In this document: positions 8,420 to 18,029 of the stretch, in pieces | How the letters are laid out: each line of letters opens with the position of its first letter | Numbering within the stretch: the first letter of the stretch is position 1 | NCBI GenBank assembly: GCA_937863115.1 | Contig: CALMEH010000201.1 | Coordinates: 1-36,266 of the forward strand | Length of the DNA stretch: 36,266 nt | From: an uncultured Acidobacteriota bacterium | GTDB lineage: Bacteria > Acidobacteriota > Blastocatellia > Pyrinomonadales > Pyrinomonadaceae | Direction: 5' to 3' | Program-made: the position numbers and the translations under genes | Notes under the pieces: model-generated | The model's database searches: none | The model's input: the letters and a program-made list of their open reading frames with translations, nothing else | What the model was told of the DNA's origin: nothing

Positions 8420-9064
8420 ATGCGTTTAATTTTGCTGACATTATCGTTTTGTTTCATCTTTTTTTCGTTTGAGGTTTTCGCGCAAGAAAAGGATAAATCT
8501 TTGCCCGACGGAAGTTATCGCATTCAAAAAGGCGATAAGCTGAGCGTTAAATTTTTTTCGCATCCCGAATTAAATGAACCTTCTGTCATAGTTCGTCCCG
8601 ACGGTTTTATCAGCTTACAAATAATTGACGATATTCGCGCCGAAGGTCGGACAGCTTTGGAATTAAAAGCGGATTTGGAGAAAGCCTATAACGAAACGCT
8701 TCTGAATCCGATAATTTCCGTCGCGGTTATCGAATTTGTCGCGCCGCGAGTTTTTATCGGCGGACAGATTAAAAATGCCGGACGTTATGATTTGCGCGAT
8801 GCAAAAACAATCGTGCAAGTTGTGTTTTTAGCAGGCGGTTTTACGGAAGATGCAAACCGAAAAATGGTGATTTTAGCGCGTCCCGACGGCAAAGGCGATT
8901 GGCAAACGCAAGCCGTTAATGTGATGAAAATTCTTGACAAGAAAAGCCCTGAAAAAGACGTTGAACTGCGCGATGGCGATTATATTTTTATCCCCGATTC
9001 AAAAATTTCGCAGTTCAACAAAGCAGTAGAAACTTTTCGCGGACTTTTGCCGCGTTTCTTTTAA
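8420..9064 (+). CDS. Polysaccharide export protein (Wza-like, Poly_export and SLBB domains)
   Basis: The 214-residue protein has a signal peptide (ILLTLSFCFIFFSFEVFAQ) without a lipobox Cys. The polysaccharide export domain follows (YRIQKGDKLSVKFFSHPELN, VRPDGFISLQIIDDIRAEG, LNPIISVAVIEFVAPRVFI), then one SLBB domain (GGQIKNAGRYDLRDAKTIVQVVFLAGGFTED, DGDYIFIP). It ends with an amphipathic FNKAVETFRGLLPRFF that could touch the outer membrane. It is shorter than E. coli Wza, which is a larger lipoprotein. It is the first gene of the operon, six bases before the Wzz-like gene, and probably forms the outer-membrane exit pore. Confidence 0.93.
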   Translation: MRLILLTLSFCFIFFSFEVFAQEKDKSLPDGSYRIQKGDKLSVKFFSHPELNEPSVIVRPDGFISLQIIDDIRAEGRTALELKADLEKAYNETLLNPIISVAVIEFVAPRVFIGGQIKNAGRYDLRDAKTIVQVVFLAGGFTEDANRKMVILARPDGKGDWQTQAVNVMKILDKKSPEKDVELRDGDYIFIPDSKISQFNKAVETFRGLLPRFF

Positions 9065-9070
9065 TTTAAA

Positions 9071-10687
9071 ATGAAACTCTCAAGTGATAAAAACTTAGTC
9101 AGACAGATTATTCAGACAATCTGGAAGCGTAAATTTCTGATTGCGGCGGTCATTTTGCTGGTTGTCGTTTCTGGAATGTTTGCGACGATTATGATTACGC
9201 CGAAATTTGAAGCGACGATGAGCATTCTTGTTTCGCGCGACCGCATTGACCCGCAGATAAATCCTTCGGACAAAAACTCCGAAATTACGCAAACTTCGAT
9301 CAGCGACGAAGAATTTAACTCGGAATTAGAACTCATCAAAAGCGGCGAAGTCGTTGCCGGTGTGGTCAAAGATTTAGACCTTCTCAACAATCAAAAACCG
9401 AAACCCGACACACGGTTTGCCGCTTTGAGGGTGAAAGTCAAGACAGCGATTTACAAATTTATCGGGCGTGAACAAGACGGCGCGAATGAAGAAACGGACG
9501 TTTTTACAGTTGAAAAAATGGTCAATCGCGTTTCCGGCAATTTGGATGTCGTTTCAAATAAAAAATCGCGTGTCATAAAAATTACATACACCGACACCGA
9601 TCCGCTTCGTGCAAAAAAAGTTCTCGAAAAATTGTATGAAAAGTTTGTTGCTTTGCACGTTTCGATGAATGACAAACCGCAAGCCGGAGAAGTTTTTAGC
9701 GAACAAACCGACAAATATAATCAAAAATTAAGTCAATCAACCAACGCGCTCAAAAATTTCGACGAGAAAAACGGCGTAACCGGCGCGGAAGCAAGCGTCC
9801 AGCGCGAACTGCTTCTAAAACAACTTTACGACGCGCAAGCAGGAGCAAATGCGGCACGGACGGAAATCGGCGAAAACGAGAAAAAGATTGTCGATTTGAA
9901 GGAAAAAATCGAAGCGCAACCGGTTCAAATCCAAACCGGCTCGGTTCAAAAATACGTTGCCGCAGTTGACCAGATGAAATCCGAATTGGTCAAACTCGAA
10001 CAAGAACGCACGCAACTTTTGCAAAAATATCAGGCAAACAGCCGCTTTGTGCGCGACAATCAGGAAAAAATTAACCAATTACGCAAGGCAATAAAAGAAG
10101 AAACCGACAATCCGCCGCAAGAGCGTTCGTTTGCTTTGAACGATTTGCGCCGACGGCTCGAAAGCGACCTTTACAACGCGCAAACTTCGCTTGCCACACT
10201 TCGACAGCGCGAAACGGAAATGCGAAATCAAGCCGAAAAACTCCGCGTTCAAGTCGAATTTCTAAACTCGAAAAGCATCGAACGGACAAATCTCGAACGC
10301 AGTCGTAACATCAACGAGGAAGCCTATTTGCTGTATCAAAAAAAGACGCGCGAAAACGAAATTACGCAGGTTTTAAATAAAGAACAAGTCGTAAATTTCG
10401 GCATCGTTGACCAACCGCGCACCGACGGCGAACAGAAAAACCCGAAGTTGTTTTTAAATTTATTGGTTTTATTGAGCATCGGCGCAACCGCCGGATTTGC
10501 CGGAGCGATTATTTTGGAAAAATTTGCCGAAGTGCCAGCCGATGATTTGATTTTTTCCGCACGCGACCTAGAAAACCGCTACAATCTGCCGCTTCTCGCA
10601 GCGATTCCGGTGATTGAATTGCCCGAAAAAATCAAAGTAATTTCAAAACCGAAGCGTTTGGCGTTACCACCGCATTTGAAGGATTAA
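9071..10687 (+). CDS. Wzz/GumC-like polysaccharide co-polymerase without kinase domain
   Basis: The 538-residue protein has an N-terminal membrane helix (KFLIAAVILLVVVSGMFATIMI) and a Wzz domain (YTDTDPLRAKKVLEKLYEKF). Long charged coiled-coil segments follow (KIVDLKEKIEAQP, DQMKSELVKLEQERTQLLQKY, DLRRRLESDLYNAQTSLATL). A second helix near the C-terminus is LFLNLLVLLSIGATAGFAGAIIL. A tail of about 50 residues ends the protein with no Walker motifs or Tyr cluster, so the BY-kinase domain found fused in many homologues is missing; no separate BY-kinase gene is in the window. It would sit in the inner membrane, set chain length and link polymerase to the export pore. Confidence 0.92.
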   Translation: MKLSSDKNLVRQIIQTIWKRKFLIAAVILLVVVSGMFATIMITPKFEATMSILVSRDRIDPQINPSDKNSEITQTSISDEEFNSELELIKSGEVVAGVVKDLDLLNNQKPKPDTRFAALRVKVKTAIYKFIGREQDGANEETDVFTVEKMVNRVSGNLDVVSNKKSRVIKITYTDTDPLRAKKVLEKLYEKFVALHVSMNDKPQAGEVFSEQTDKYNQKLSQSTNALKNFDEKNGVTGAEASVQRELLLKQLYDAQAGANAARTEIGENEKKIVDLKEKIEAQPVQIQTGSVQKYVAAVDQMKSELVKLEQERTQLLQKYQANSRFVRDNQEKINQLRKAIKEETDNPPQERSFALNDLRRRLESDLYNAQTSLATLRQRETEMRNQAEKLRVQVEFLNSKSIERTNLERSRNINEEAYLLYQKKTRENEITQVLNKEQVVNFGIVDQPRTDGEQKNPKLFLNLLVLLSIGATAGFAGAIILEKFAEVPADDLIFSARDLENRYNLPLLAAIPVIELPEKIKVISKPKRLALPPHLKD

Positions 10688-10744
10688 GAATAAAAAATAA
10701 GCGATGGATTTAGGTAATTTATCTTTTATCCGTCCATTTACGAT

Positions 10745-12151
10745 ATGAAAGAAAGAATCAGAGCAGGATTGATTTTTGGCTACAAAATTCTTGATTTAGC
10801 CGCGTTAAGTTTTGCGCTTTGGCTGGCGTTTTTTTACGGCGGACCGGAAGGCGTTGGTTATTTAGTCAAAGCGATTTTTGAGCCGACCTTTGACAGTTCG
10901 CTGTTTTTGCTCGGTGTTTTGGGCAGTTGGGCGTTTGTTCTGTCGTCGTTTTGGCTTTACCGCTCAAAGCGTTTGGCGAGTTGGAAAGACGAATTAACCG
11001 ACGTTTTACGGGCGGTTTTGTTCTGCGGGTTGATTTTGGCAACGATGATTTTGTTTGCCGAATGGCAGATTTTCCCGAAAAGATTTTTATTGATTTTCGC
11101 GGTTTCGGCGGCGGTTTTGCTTTCTGCGTTGCGTCTTTTCAAGCGAAAATTATTAAAAGAATTTCGACTTCACGGGCGAAATCTGCGCTCGGTCGTCATC
11201 ATCGGCGCAGGCAGACGCGGACAAGAACTTTTTGCGCTAATCAAAAAAACTCCCGAAATCGGCTACAAATTTGCAGGTTTTGTTGACGATTTGGAAACGC
11301 CGCAAAACATCGGCAAACTTTCGGAAATCTCGAAAGTTTTAGCCGAAAACGTGATTGATGAAGTGATTATTTGTCTGCCCGTAAAAAGTTTTTACGACCA
11401 AATGGAATCAATTGCACGGGCGGCAGAAGAGCAGGGAATTATCGTGCGGATTTATTCGGATTTGTTCAATCTGAAACTTGCCCGCGCCGTTGCCGGAGAA
11501 ATCGGTGATGCGCCTATTCTTTCGCTTTATACAACATCTTTTTCAAATTGGCAGATATTTTTAAAGAATGCGTTTGATTTTGTCGGTGGCTTAATTCTGC
11601 TGATTTTAGTCGCGCCGACGATGCTTCTTATCGCTTTGCTTATCAAGCTAACTTCGCCGGGACCGATATTTTTTATTCAAGAGCGTGTCGGCTACAACAA
11701 ACGGCTTTTCCGAATGTTCAAATTCCGCACGATGGTTGTTGATGCGGTCGAACAGCAGAAAAAACTCGAATCTCTGAACGAAGCCGACGGACCTGTTTTC
11801 AAAATTAAAAATGATCCGCGCATTACGCCAATCGGAAAATTTCTTCGCAAAACGAGTCTTGACGAATTGCCGCAACTTATCAATGTTTTGCTTGGCGATT
11901 TATCGCTCGTCGGACCGCGCCCTTTGCCCGAACGCGATTTTCAAAAATTTAATCAGATGTGGTTTAACCGTCGTTTCAGCGTCAAACCCGGAATCACTTG
12001 CATCTGGCAAATTTCCGGCAGAAGCGAAACCAGCTTTGATAAATGGATTATGCAAGACCTCGAATATATTGATAAATGGTCGGTTTTATTGGACTTAAAG
12101 ATATTGCTCAAGACAATTCCAACAGTTTTGCGCGGAACGGGAGCGATGTAA
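10745..12151 (+). CDS. Polyprenyl-phosphate sugar-1-phosphate transferase (priming enzyme)
   Basis: The 468-residue protein has four N-terminal membrane helices, a nucleotide-binding-like CoA_binding_3 domain (VVIIGAGRRGQELFALI), a further membrane segment (FDFVGGLILLILVAPTMLLI), and the bacterial sugar transferase domain. The last carries FIQERVGYNKRLFRMFKFRTM, then LDELPQLINVLLGDLSLVGPRP and WQISGRSETSFDKW. This is the WbaP/WcaJ layout. It moves sugar-1-phosphate from a nucleotide sugar to undecaprenyl phosphate on the inner face of the membrane, the first step of repeat-unit synthesis. The sugar (glucose or galactose type) cannot be read from the sequence. Confidence 0.95.
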   Translation: MKERIRAGLIFGYKILDLAALSFALWLAFFYGGPEGVGYLVKAIFEPTFDSSLFLLGVLGSWAFVLSSFWLYRSKRLASWKDELTDVLRAVLFCGLILATMILFAEWQIFPKRFLLIFAVSAAVLLSALRLFKRKLLKEFRLHGRNLRSVVIIGAGRRGQELFALIKKTPEIGYKFAGFVDDLETPQNIGKLSEISKVLAENVIDEVIICLPVKSFYDQMESIARAAEEQGIIVRIYSDLFNLKLARAVAGEIGDAPILSLYTTSFSNWQIFLKNAFDFVGGLILLILVAPTMLLIALLIKLTSPGPIFFIQERVGYNKRLFRMFKFRTMVVDAVEQQKKLESLNEADGPVFKIKNDPRITPIGKFLRKTSLDELPQLINVLLGDLSLVGPRPLPERDFQKFNQMWFNRRFSVKPGITCIWQISGRSETSFDKWIMQDLEYIDKWSVLLDLKILLKTIPTVLRGTGAM

Positions 12152-12178
12152 TTTAATTTCAAACTGAAACTTTTCGAG

Positions 12179-13654
12179 ATGGAAAAAAACTCCGATTTTA
12201 CCGAAAATATTAAACAATCCGCGCTTGTCGTGGGTTTGTGTGTCGGTGCTTTTTTGCTTGGTGCAGTGGTCATCGGCGCAGGTTCACAGACTTTGATTTT
12301 CGGAGTTTTAATGATTTTTGTTATTGGCACGGCGGTTTGTTTTGCGTTGGATTTCCCCGTAATTACAGCGGTTCGTTTTGCTTTTATCGCTTCGTTTTTT
12401 TTCAAAGCCGATGTCAATTTAATGAAAATTGACGAAATCGAAGATCCGTCCGGTTTTAATCTTTCGCTGACTGTGCTGACGGCTTTGATTTTGTTGGTTT
12501 CTGACCAATTTACCGATGAATCGAGAGAGAAAGTTTTTCCGACTTCGTTTTCCGTTATTTTAGGTTCGCTATTTGTTTGCGCTGTCGTTTCAGTAATTTA
12601 CGGCAGCTCGAATTTGCTCGGATGGTTTTCTGTCTGGTCGTTTTTGACTTCGATTTTGATTGCTTTCGTCATCGCTTCGCATTTCAGCCGCCGTGAAAGA
12701 TTGATTCAATTAGTTTCAGGCGTGGCGGGTGGACTCGTTTTCACCGGATTTATTTCCGCAACGCAATATTTTCTTGATTTTCCGACAAATTTGGCGGCAT
12801 TCGGCACAGGCACGGAAGAAGAACTGCTCGGCACACAAAGTCAACTTTTATCTCGTGTTCCGGCGTTTTTGCGAACTCCGACGGAAATGGCTTGGATTAT
12901 TTCTGCGTTGATTCCGCTCGTGCTTGCACCAATTATTTGCCGCGTTAAAAATTTTCATTCATTTCAAAAAATTCTCTTTTGGAGCGCAGTTATGGCGGGC
13001 ATTGTTGCCGTCATTTTGTCTTTGGCGCGAGGCAGTTGGATTTCGCTTCTCGTGGCGGCGGCGATTCTGATTTTGTTTGGCTGGATGCGCCTTTCCAAAA
13101 GCGAGAAAAGAAATTATTTCTTCTCAATCACTGGCGCGGGTATTTTGGTTTGCGTGCTTTTGGCTCCGTTTTCGGCGCGTATTTACGAGCGTCTGACGGC
13201 GGACGATGAAGGTTCGGCGTTGATTCGTGTGCCATTGATGGAAACTGCTGTGCGGATGATTGAAGACAACGCACTGGTTGGTGTCGGGTTAAACGGGTAT
13301 CGTGCCAATATGGACAGATACGATGAAACCGAAATTTTTGTAACCAAGGTTTTCCCAAATCCCGTCCATAATGTTTTCGCGCACATTACCGCAGAAATCG
13401 GCATTCCGGGCGGAATAATTTTTTGTCTTTTGATTTGCGCCGCGTTGTTTGAATGTTTCAAAGCGATGCAATCCAAAGACCGTCTGCTTTTTGCGATTGC
13501 GCTTGGCGTGTTTGCCGGACTTGTGGCGTTTGTTATTTCCGCGATGAAAGAACCGGGTTCGCTCGGTTCGGTGCGTCCGCCGATGCGGACATTGTTTTTT
13601 CTGTTCGGCACAATTTTGGCAGTTAGCCGAATCCGCCGACAACTGTTTTTATAA
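12179..13654 (+). CDS. O-antigen ligase/polymerase family membrane protein (Wzy-like), first of two
   Basis: The 491-residue protein has about 11-12 membrane helices and the Wzy_C pattern: VILSLARGSWISLLVAAAILILFGW followed by a large loop with a GVGLNGYR motif and PNPVHNVFAHITAEIGIPGGII. Polymerases and ligases of this family join repeat units or attach glycan chains at the periplasmic face; the two roles cannot be told apart by sequence. Its TAA overlaps the flippase ATG (TAATG at 13652-13656), so polymerase and flippase are coupled. A second, less similar family member lies at 30356. Confidence 0.88.
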   Translation: MEKNSDFTENIKQSALVVGLCVGAFLLGAVVIGAGSQTLIFGVLMIFVIGTAVCFALDFPVITAVRFAFIASFFFKADVNLMKIDEIEDPSGFNLSLTVLTALILLVSDQFTDESREKVFPTSFSVILGSLFVCAVVSVIYGSSNLLGWFSVWSFLTSILIAFVIASHFSRRERLIQLVSGVAGGLVFTGFISATQYFLDFPTNLAAFGTGTEEELLGTQSQLLSRVPAFLRTPTEMAWIISALIPLVLAPIICRVKNFHSFQKILFWSAVMAGIVAVILSLARGSWISLLVAAAILILFGWMRLSKSEKRNYFFSITGAGILVCVLLAPFSARIYERLTADDEGSALIRVPLMETAVRMIEDNALVGVGLNGYRANMDRYDETEIFVTKVFPNPVHNVFAHITAEIGIPGGIIFCLLICAALFECFKAMQSKDRLLFAIALGVFAGLVAFVISAMKEPGSLGSVRPPMRTLFFLFGTILAVSRIRRQLFL

Positions 13655-14958
13655 TGAATTTATCCGCATCAAAAATTGAAAATGCCTCCAATCTTGCGCG
13701 AAATATGGCGTGGATGGTTTGGTCGGGCGTGGTCAGCATTGCCAACAGCATTTTGCTGTGGATTTTCATTGCACGTCTGCGCGATGTCGAAGAACTCGGC
13801 AGATTTACGATTGTGATGGGGCTTTACGCGCTGTTTTTTACGGTTTGTTCACTTGGTTTGATGCCGTATATGACGAGCGAAATCAGTCGCCGAAGCGATT
13901 CTGAAAAGTTTGTCGGCAGTGCTTCCATTTTTCTGACAATTTCGGGTTTTGTCTGTGCAATTTTGATGACCGCAGTCGGTTTTTTCGTCAGCGAATCTGA
14001 TTCCGTCCGAATTTCAACAGCAATTTTGAGTCTCGCAATGCTTCCGACAGGTTTGATTTCCGTTGCCGAAGCTGCCGCGATTGCTCACGGGCGAACTCGT
14101 CTGATTGCTTTTGTTACGACGGTTGAAAACCTTCTGCGAACAATAATTCCGCTCGGATTGCTTTACGCCGGATTTGATATTTCAATAATTAGCGCGTCGT
14201 TTGTTGCGGTCAGATTTGCGGCTTTGGCAATTTATTTTGTTGCGGCGAGTGAGTTTTTCGCAAAATTTTCTTTCGACAAATTCGAGTTCGGCAAAATCTT
14301 AAAAGTAACGCCGACATTTGCCGGAACGATAATTTTTGCGGCGATAAATTGGCAAGCCGCCGTGATACTTTTGGGACGCATTTCAACTGAAACCGAAGCG
14401 GCAAAATTCGGCGCGGCTTCGCGGTTTTTGATTCCGGTTACGATTTTGATGGCGAGTTACGCGAGTGTGATTCAGCCGGCTCTGGCGCGATTTACAAAAG
14501 AAGATTCGGGTGCGTATCTCGCAAAAATGGCGCGTTATCCGCTTGTGTTGGCAACTTTCGCGGCATTGCTTTCTCCGTTTTTGTCGCGCTTTGTTTTGAC
14601 TTTTCTGTTTGGCGAAAAATACGCGGACGTTGCGCCCGTTTTGGACATTTTAGCCGTCAGCGTTGTGCCGTTTTGCGTTGTGATGATTGCGGCTCGCGGT
14701 TTGGTTGCGGCAAATGCGCCGCACATAGATCTGCTGGCAAACGCGCTTGGCGTTTTGGTAACTTTTGCCGTCGGTTTTTGGTTGATTCCGGCTTACGGCG
14801 CAAAAGGCGCGGCTCTCGCGCAACTTGTTTCGTTTTTGCTGATGGCATTGGTCGAGGTCGTTTATCTCTCGAAAAAAACAAACAGTTTCAAAATCTGGCG
14901 CACCGCTTCGATTTCTTCGATTTTTTTGTTTGCAACTTACATAATTATCTGGAATTAG
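13654..14958 (+). CDS. Wzx-like polysaccharide flippase
   Basis: The 434-residue protein has about 12 membrane helices and the MOP-superfamily pattern: WSGVVSIANSILLWIFIARL near the N-terminus, FTIVMGLYALFFTVCSLGL, and a C-terminal half with TPTFAGTIIFAAINWQAAVILLG and FGEKYADVAPVLDILAV. It would move undecaprenyl-linked repeat units across the inner membrane. The one-base overlap with the polymerase gene supports a shared pathway. The subfamily, and therefore the glycan, cannot be read. Confidence 0.9.
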   Translation: MNLSASKIENASNLARNMAWMVWSGVVSIANSILLWIFIARLRDVEELGRFTIVMGLYALFFTVCSLGLMPYMTSEISRRSDSEKFVGSASIFLTISGFVCAILMTAVGFFVSESDSVRISTAILSLAMLPTGLISVAEAAAIAHGRTRLIAFVTTVENLLRTIIPLGLLYAGFDISIISASFVAVRFAALAIYFVAASEFFAKFSFDKFEFGKILKVTPTFAGTIIFAAINWQAAVILLGRISTETEAAKFGAASRFLIPVTILMASYASVIQPALARFTKEDSGAYLAKMARYPLVLATFAALLSPFLSRFVLTFLFGEKYADVAPVLDILAVSVVPFCVVMIAARGLVAANAPHIDLLANALGVLVTFAVGFWLIPAYGAKGAALAQLVSFLLMALVEVVYLSKKTNSFKIWRTASISSIFLFATYIIIWN

Positions 14959-14992
14959 CTCACTTTTACGGCTTTCTAACAAAAACAATCAA

Positions 14993-16144
14993 ATGAGCAA
15001 AAGTCATTTTCAATCAAATTCCGTCGAATTAAAAATTCCGGCGATTTTGCCCGAAACCACGCAAAATGCCGCGGCGGCAAAACCGCGAATTTTGATGGTT
15101 GGAATGCACTTGACGAAAACACGCGGCGGAATTACGACTTTGATTTCGGAAATTCTCAAATTGCCTTTGAAAAACCATTTCGAGTTTATTTATGTCGAAT
15201 CGCAAGCCGAAGATTTCGGCAGATTTCGCAAGGCGTTTTTGGCTTTGACGGCAATTTTTAGTTTTTTGTGGAAATGTCTTTTTGCGCGTCCGAAACTTGT
15301 TTATGTGCATCTCGGAAGCAATGCGAGCTTGTATCGTGAAGCGGTTTTTATTTTTCTCGCAAAACTTCTGAGGAAAAGAGTTATCGGACATTTTCACGCG
15401 GGCGATGTTGAAAACTATTATCCGTTTCAGAGCAAAATCGGGCAAAAACTTATTCGTTCGGGGTTGAATTTATGTGATGGTTTGATTGCCGTTTCAAACG
15501 AATCGGCGCGACAGCTTCGAGAAATAACGCCAAACGCCAAAATTTCGATAATTCCGAACGCGATTGACGTTACTGATTTCGATTTCAAAACTGAAAAAAA
15601 ATCTGAAAATTTTGTCAGATTATTGTTTGTCGGCGCAATCGGAAAATTAAAGGGCGAACGCGATTTAATCAAGGCTTTGACGATTTTGCGTGATAAAAAT
15701 TTGAATTTGAAAGTTTCGTTTCTCGGTTACGGCGCGGAAAGTTTGAAAAGCTATTGCGACGAATTAAAAATTACAGATTTCATTGAATTTCTGGGCGCGG
15801 TTTCGCTTAAAGAAAGGCTTGGATTTTTTGAAAAAGCCGATATTTTCGTGCTTCCGACTTACGCCGAAGCGATGCCGATGTCGGTTATCGAAGCGATGGC
15901 GGCGGGTTTGCCGGTGATTTCAACAAATGTTGGCGGAATTCCCGAACTTGTCGAGGACGGAGAAAACGGATTTTTGTTTGAATGCGGTGATGTTTCAGTT
16001 TTGGCAGAAAAGATATTATTGCTTGCCGAAGATAAAAACTTGCGACAAAAATTCGGCAAAAAAGCGCGTGAAAAAGCGCGGAAAGAATTTGATTTTAATC
16101 AATATACGGAGAAACTTCGGGATTTTTTATCTGAAAAAATATGA
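14993..16144 (+). CDS. Glycosyltransferase family 4
   Basis: The 383-residue protein has a GT-B fold. The N-terminal domain begins RILMVGMHLTKTRGGITTLI, with the typical GG loop. The C-terminal domain carries LLFVGAIGKLKGERDLIKAL and the E-x7-E motif in PTYAEAMPMSVIEAMAAGLPVI, then STNVGGIPELVEDGENGFLF. This is a retaining GT4 enzyme that adds a sugar from a nucleotide donor to the growing lipid-linked oligosaccharide in the cytoplasm. Its stop codon overlaps the next ATG by four bases (ATGA). Donor and acceptor are unknown. Confidence 0.93.
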   Translation: MSKSHFQSNSVELKIPAILPETTQNAAAAKPRILMVGMHLTKTRGGITTLISEILKLPLKNHFEFIYVESQAEDFGRFRKAFLALTAIFSFLWKCLFARPKLVYVHLGSNASLYREAVFIFLAKLLRKRVIGHFHAGDVENYYPFQSKIGQKLIRSGLNLCDGLIAVSNESARQLREITPNAKISIIPNAIDVTDFDFKTEKKSENFVRLLFVGAIGKLKGERDLIKALTILRDKNLNLKVSFLGYGAESLKSYCDELKITDFIEFLGAVSLKERLGFFEKADIFVLPTYAEAMPMSVIEAMAAGLPVISTNVGGIPELVEDGENGFLFECGDVSVLAEKILLLAEDKNLRQKFGKKAREKARKEFDFNQYTEKLRDFLSEKI

Positions 16145-17145
16145 ATACGCCAAATTTACTAATAAAGCGTTCAATCAAATCAATCGCCTCGATTGCCAAA
16201 GCGCGAGTCGGTTTTCCGTCTCTTGATTCGGGTTCGGTCAATGTTTTGGCGTATCACCGAGTTGTCGCGGACATTGCGAAGGCTGAAACGGAAGCGTTTT
16301 ACGGTTTGAGCGTTTCAAGCGAAACTTTTCGGCGGCATTGCGCGATGTTGAAAAAGGCTTACGATGTTGTTTCGCTCGAAACGGCGATGTATTTTTTGAG
16401 CGGCGAACGCCGTGTCAAACGTCCGCTTGCGGTAATTACTTTCGATGACGGTTATCTTGATTTTTATGAAGAAGCATTTCCGATTCTCAATGAATTCGGG
16501 CTTCCCGCGACAAATTTTTTGCCGACCGATTGCATCGGGCAAGATAAACCTTTGGCGCACGACCGCATTTATTGGCTTTTGAAACAAGCGTTTGAAAGAA
16601 AAATTTCAATTGAAAATGTGCTGAAAAAAGCAGGAATTGCGCCGACCAAAAATCGACTGAAATTGACCGAAGCCTTTGTTTATTTGCAACACGATTTGCG
16701 CGAAAAAGTTATCGCGGAACTTGAAAGTGAACTCGGCGAATTTGCTGAATACCCGCGTGAATATCAACTTTTAAATTGGGAACAAGTGCGCGAAATGTCG
16801 CGCAAAGGCATCAATTTCGGCGGTCATACGGCAAATCACGTTGTTTTGACTTTGGAAAACGAAACAGAGATGGAAGCGGAAATTTTCGCCAGCAAAAAAG
16901 AATTGGAAAAACAATTAAACGGCGAAATAACAACATTTGCTTATCCAAATGGCGAATACAATGCGAAAATCCGACAGATTATCGCCAATGCCGGATATAA
17001 AGTTGCCGTTACGACGGAAAAAAGAATCAATCGGCAAGGTGCGGATTTGCTTTCTTTGGGAAGAATCAGCCTTTGCGAAGAATCAACACGCGGAATTGGC
17101 GGCGTTTATTCGCCGAAAGTTGCCGCACTTCGGCTCAGTATCTAA
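16141..17145 (+). CDS. Polysaccharide deacetylase (NodB-like)
   Basis: The 334-residue protein carries the NodB motifs: VITFDDGYLDFYEEAFPIL (metal-binding Asp and catalytic Asp), GLPATNFLPTDCIG, and GGHTANHVVLT with an H-x4-H-like pair, followed by ITTFAYPNGEYN. There is no signal peptide (NTPNLLIKRSIKSIASIAK), so it may act in the cytoplasm on precursors or be exported in another way. The family removes N- or O-acetyl groups from polymers. ATGA overlap with the GT4 gene ties it to the operon and points to tailoring of the repeat unit. Confidence 0.9.
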   Translation: MNTPNLLIKRSIKSIASIAKARVGFPSLDSGSVNVLAYHRVVADIAKAETEAFYGLSVSSETFRRHCAMLKKAYDVVSLETAMYFLSGERRVKRPLAVITFDDGYLDFYEEAFPILNEFGLPATNFLPTDCIGQDKPLAHDRIYWLLKQAFERKISIENVLKKAGIAPTKNRLKLTEAFVYLQHDLREKVIAELESELGEFAEYPREYQLLNWEQVREMSRKGINFGGHTANHVVLTLENETEMEAEIFASKKELEKQLNGEITTFAYPNGEYNAKIRQIIANAGYKVAVTTEKRINRQGADLLSLGRISLCEESTRGIGGVYSPKVAALRLSI

Positions 17146-17150
17146 TAATT

Positions 17151-17927
17151 ATGCAAAATCAACTTTCAACAAATTTCATCAATCAAGCAACTTACGCAAG
17201 AGAAGATGTGTTGACGTATTATCAAAATCTTGAAACGCTTTTTGAGACCGAAAAGGTTCTGTTTGAGAAACTATTTCCAACGATTAAAGATTCAAAAATT
17301 CTCGACATCGGGGTCGGCGGTGGCAGAACGACCAAATATCTTTTGCAAATCAGCAATGATTACACAGGCGTTGATTATGTCGCGCAATTTGCCGCCGAAA
17401 CGGGCAAAAAATATCCAAATACCAACATTCTGTGGGGCGATGCTCGGAGTTTGAAAGATTTTGAGGACCAAACTTTTGACTTTGTGCTTTTTTCTTATAA
17501 CGGAATTGACTACGTTTCAAACGAAGATCGGCTCAAAGCCTTAAAAGAGATTTTTCGTGTTTTGAAACCGGACGGGATTTTTATGTTTTCGTCGCACAAT
17601 CGGGATTATCAATATTTCAAGAAATTACCGTGGCATCAGCAGATTAGATTTGATGTCAAATATTTTATCTTTGTTCTGCATTGCGTCTATCATTTGCCGA
17701 AGCATTTCAAGATGAAAAAGCACGAAATTCAGACGGACGATTACGCCATCATCAACGACGGCGACCACCGATTTTCTCTGCTTCATTATTATATCAATAT
17801 TGAAAAGCAGATAAAACAGTTGACAGACATGGGATTTTCCAACATTGAGGCTTACGACATCGAAGGGAAATTAGTCGAAAGCGACAGCGCATCGCATTGG
17901 ATTTATTATTTAGCAAAAAAAAGGTGA
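17151..17927 (+). CDS. SAM-dependent methyltransferase, tandem paralogue 1
   Basis: The 258-residue class I methyltransferase has motif I ILDIGVGGGRTTKYLL, motif II-like DYTGVDYV, and motif VLFSYNGIDYV. Its second half has a distinctive HNRDYQYFKKLPW and AIINDGDHRFSLLHYYI. ATG 17151 is chosen because it aligns exactly with the paralogue start; an upstream in-frame ATG would lie inside the deacetylase gene. It follows the deacetylase stop by five bases. It may O-methylate a sugar of the polymer; the substrate is inferred from context only. Confidence 0.88.
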   Translation: MQNQLSTNFINQATYAREDVLTYYQNLETLFETEKVLFEKLFPTIKDSKILDIGVGGGRTTKYLLQISNDYTGVDYVAQFAAETGKKYPNTNILWGDARSLKDFEDQTFDFVLFSYNGIDYVSNEDRLKALKEIFRVLKPDGIFMFSSHNRDYQYFKKLPWHQQIRFDVKYFIFVLHCVYHLPKHFKMKKHEIQTDDYAIINDGDHRFSLLHYYINIEKQIKQLTDMGFSNIEAYDIEGKLVESDSASHWIYYLAKKR

Positions 17928-18029
17928 AAACTTTTGCTACCGGAAGCGGTTTAATTCGAGTTATTTGGAAGAAATATCGAAATTTTGAAGCATTTTGACT
18001 CAATAAAAATAGGCATGGAGCAAAAAAAT

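Noticed and set aside
10688-10744. A regulatory hairpin between the Wzz-like and priming transferase genes
   Set aside because: Only a weak, interrupted pairing of ATGGAT with ATCCGTCCAT can be drawn.
13128-13642. Long minus-strand open frames opposite the first polymerase gene
   Set aside because: They are shadows of the plus-strand gene, with Arg/Ser/Lys-rich translations and no recognisable motif.
17073-17150. In-frame ATG 17073 extending methyltransferase 1
   Set aside because: It lies inside the deacetylase gene, and the paralogue aligns exactly from ATG 17151.
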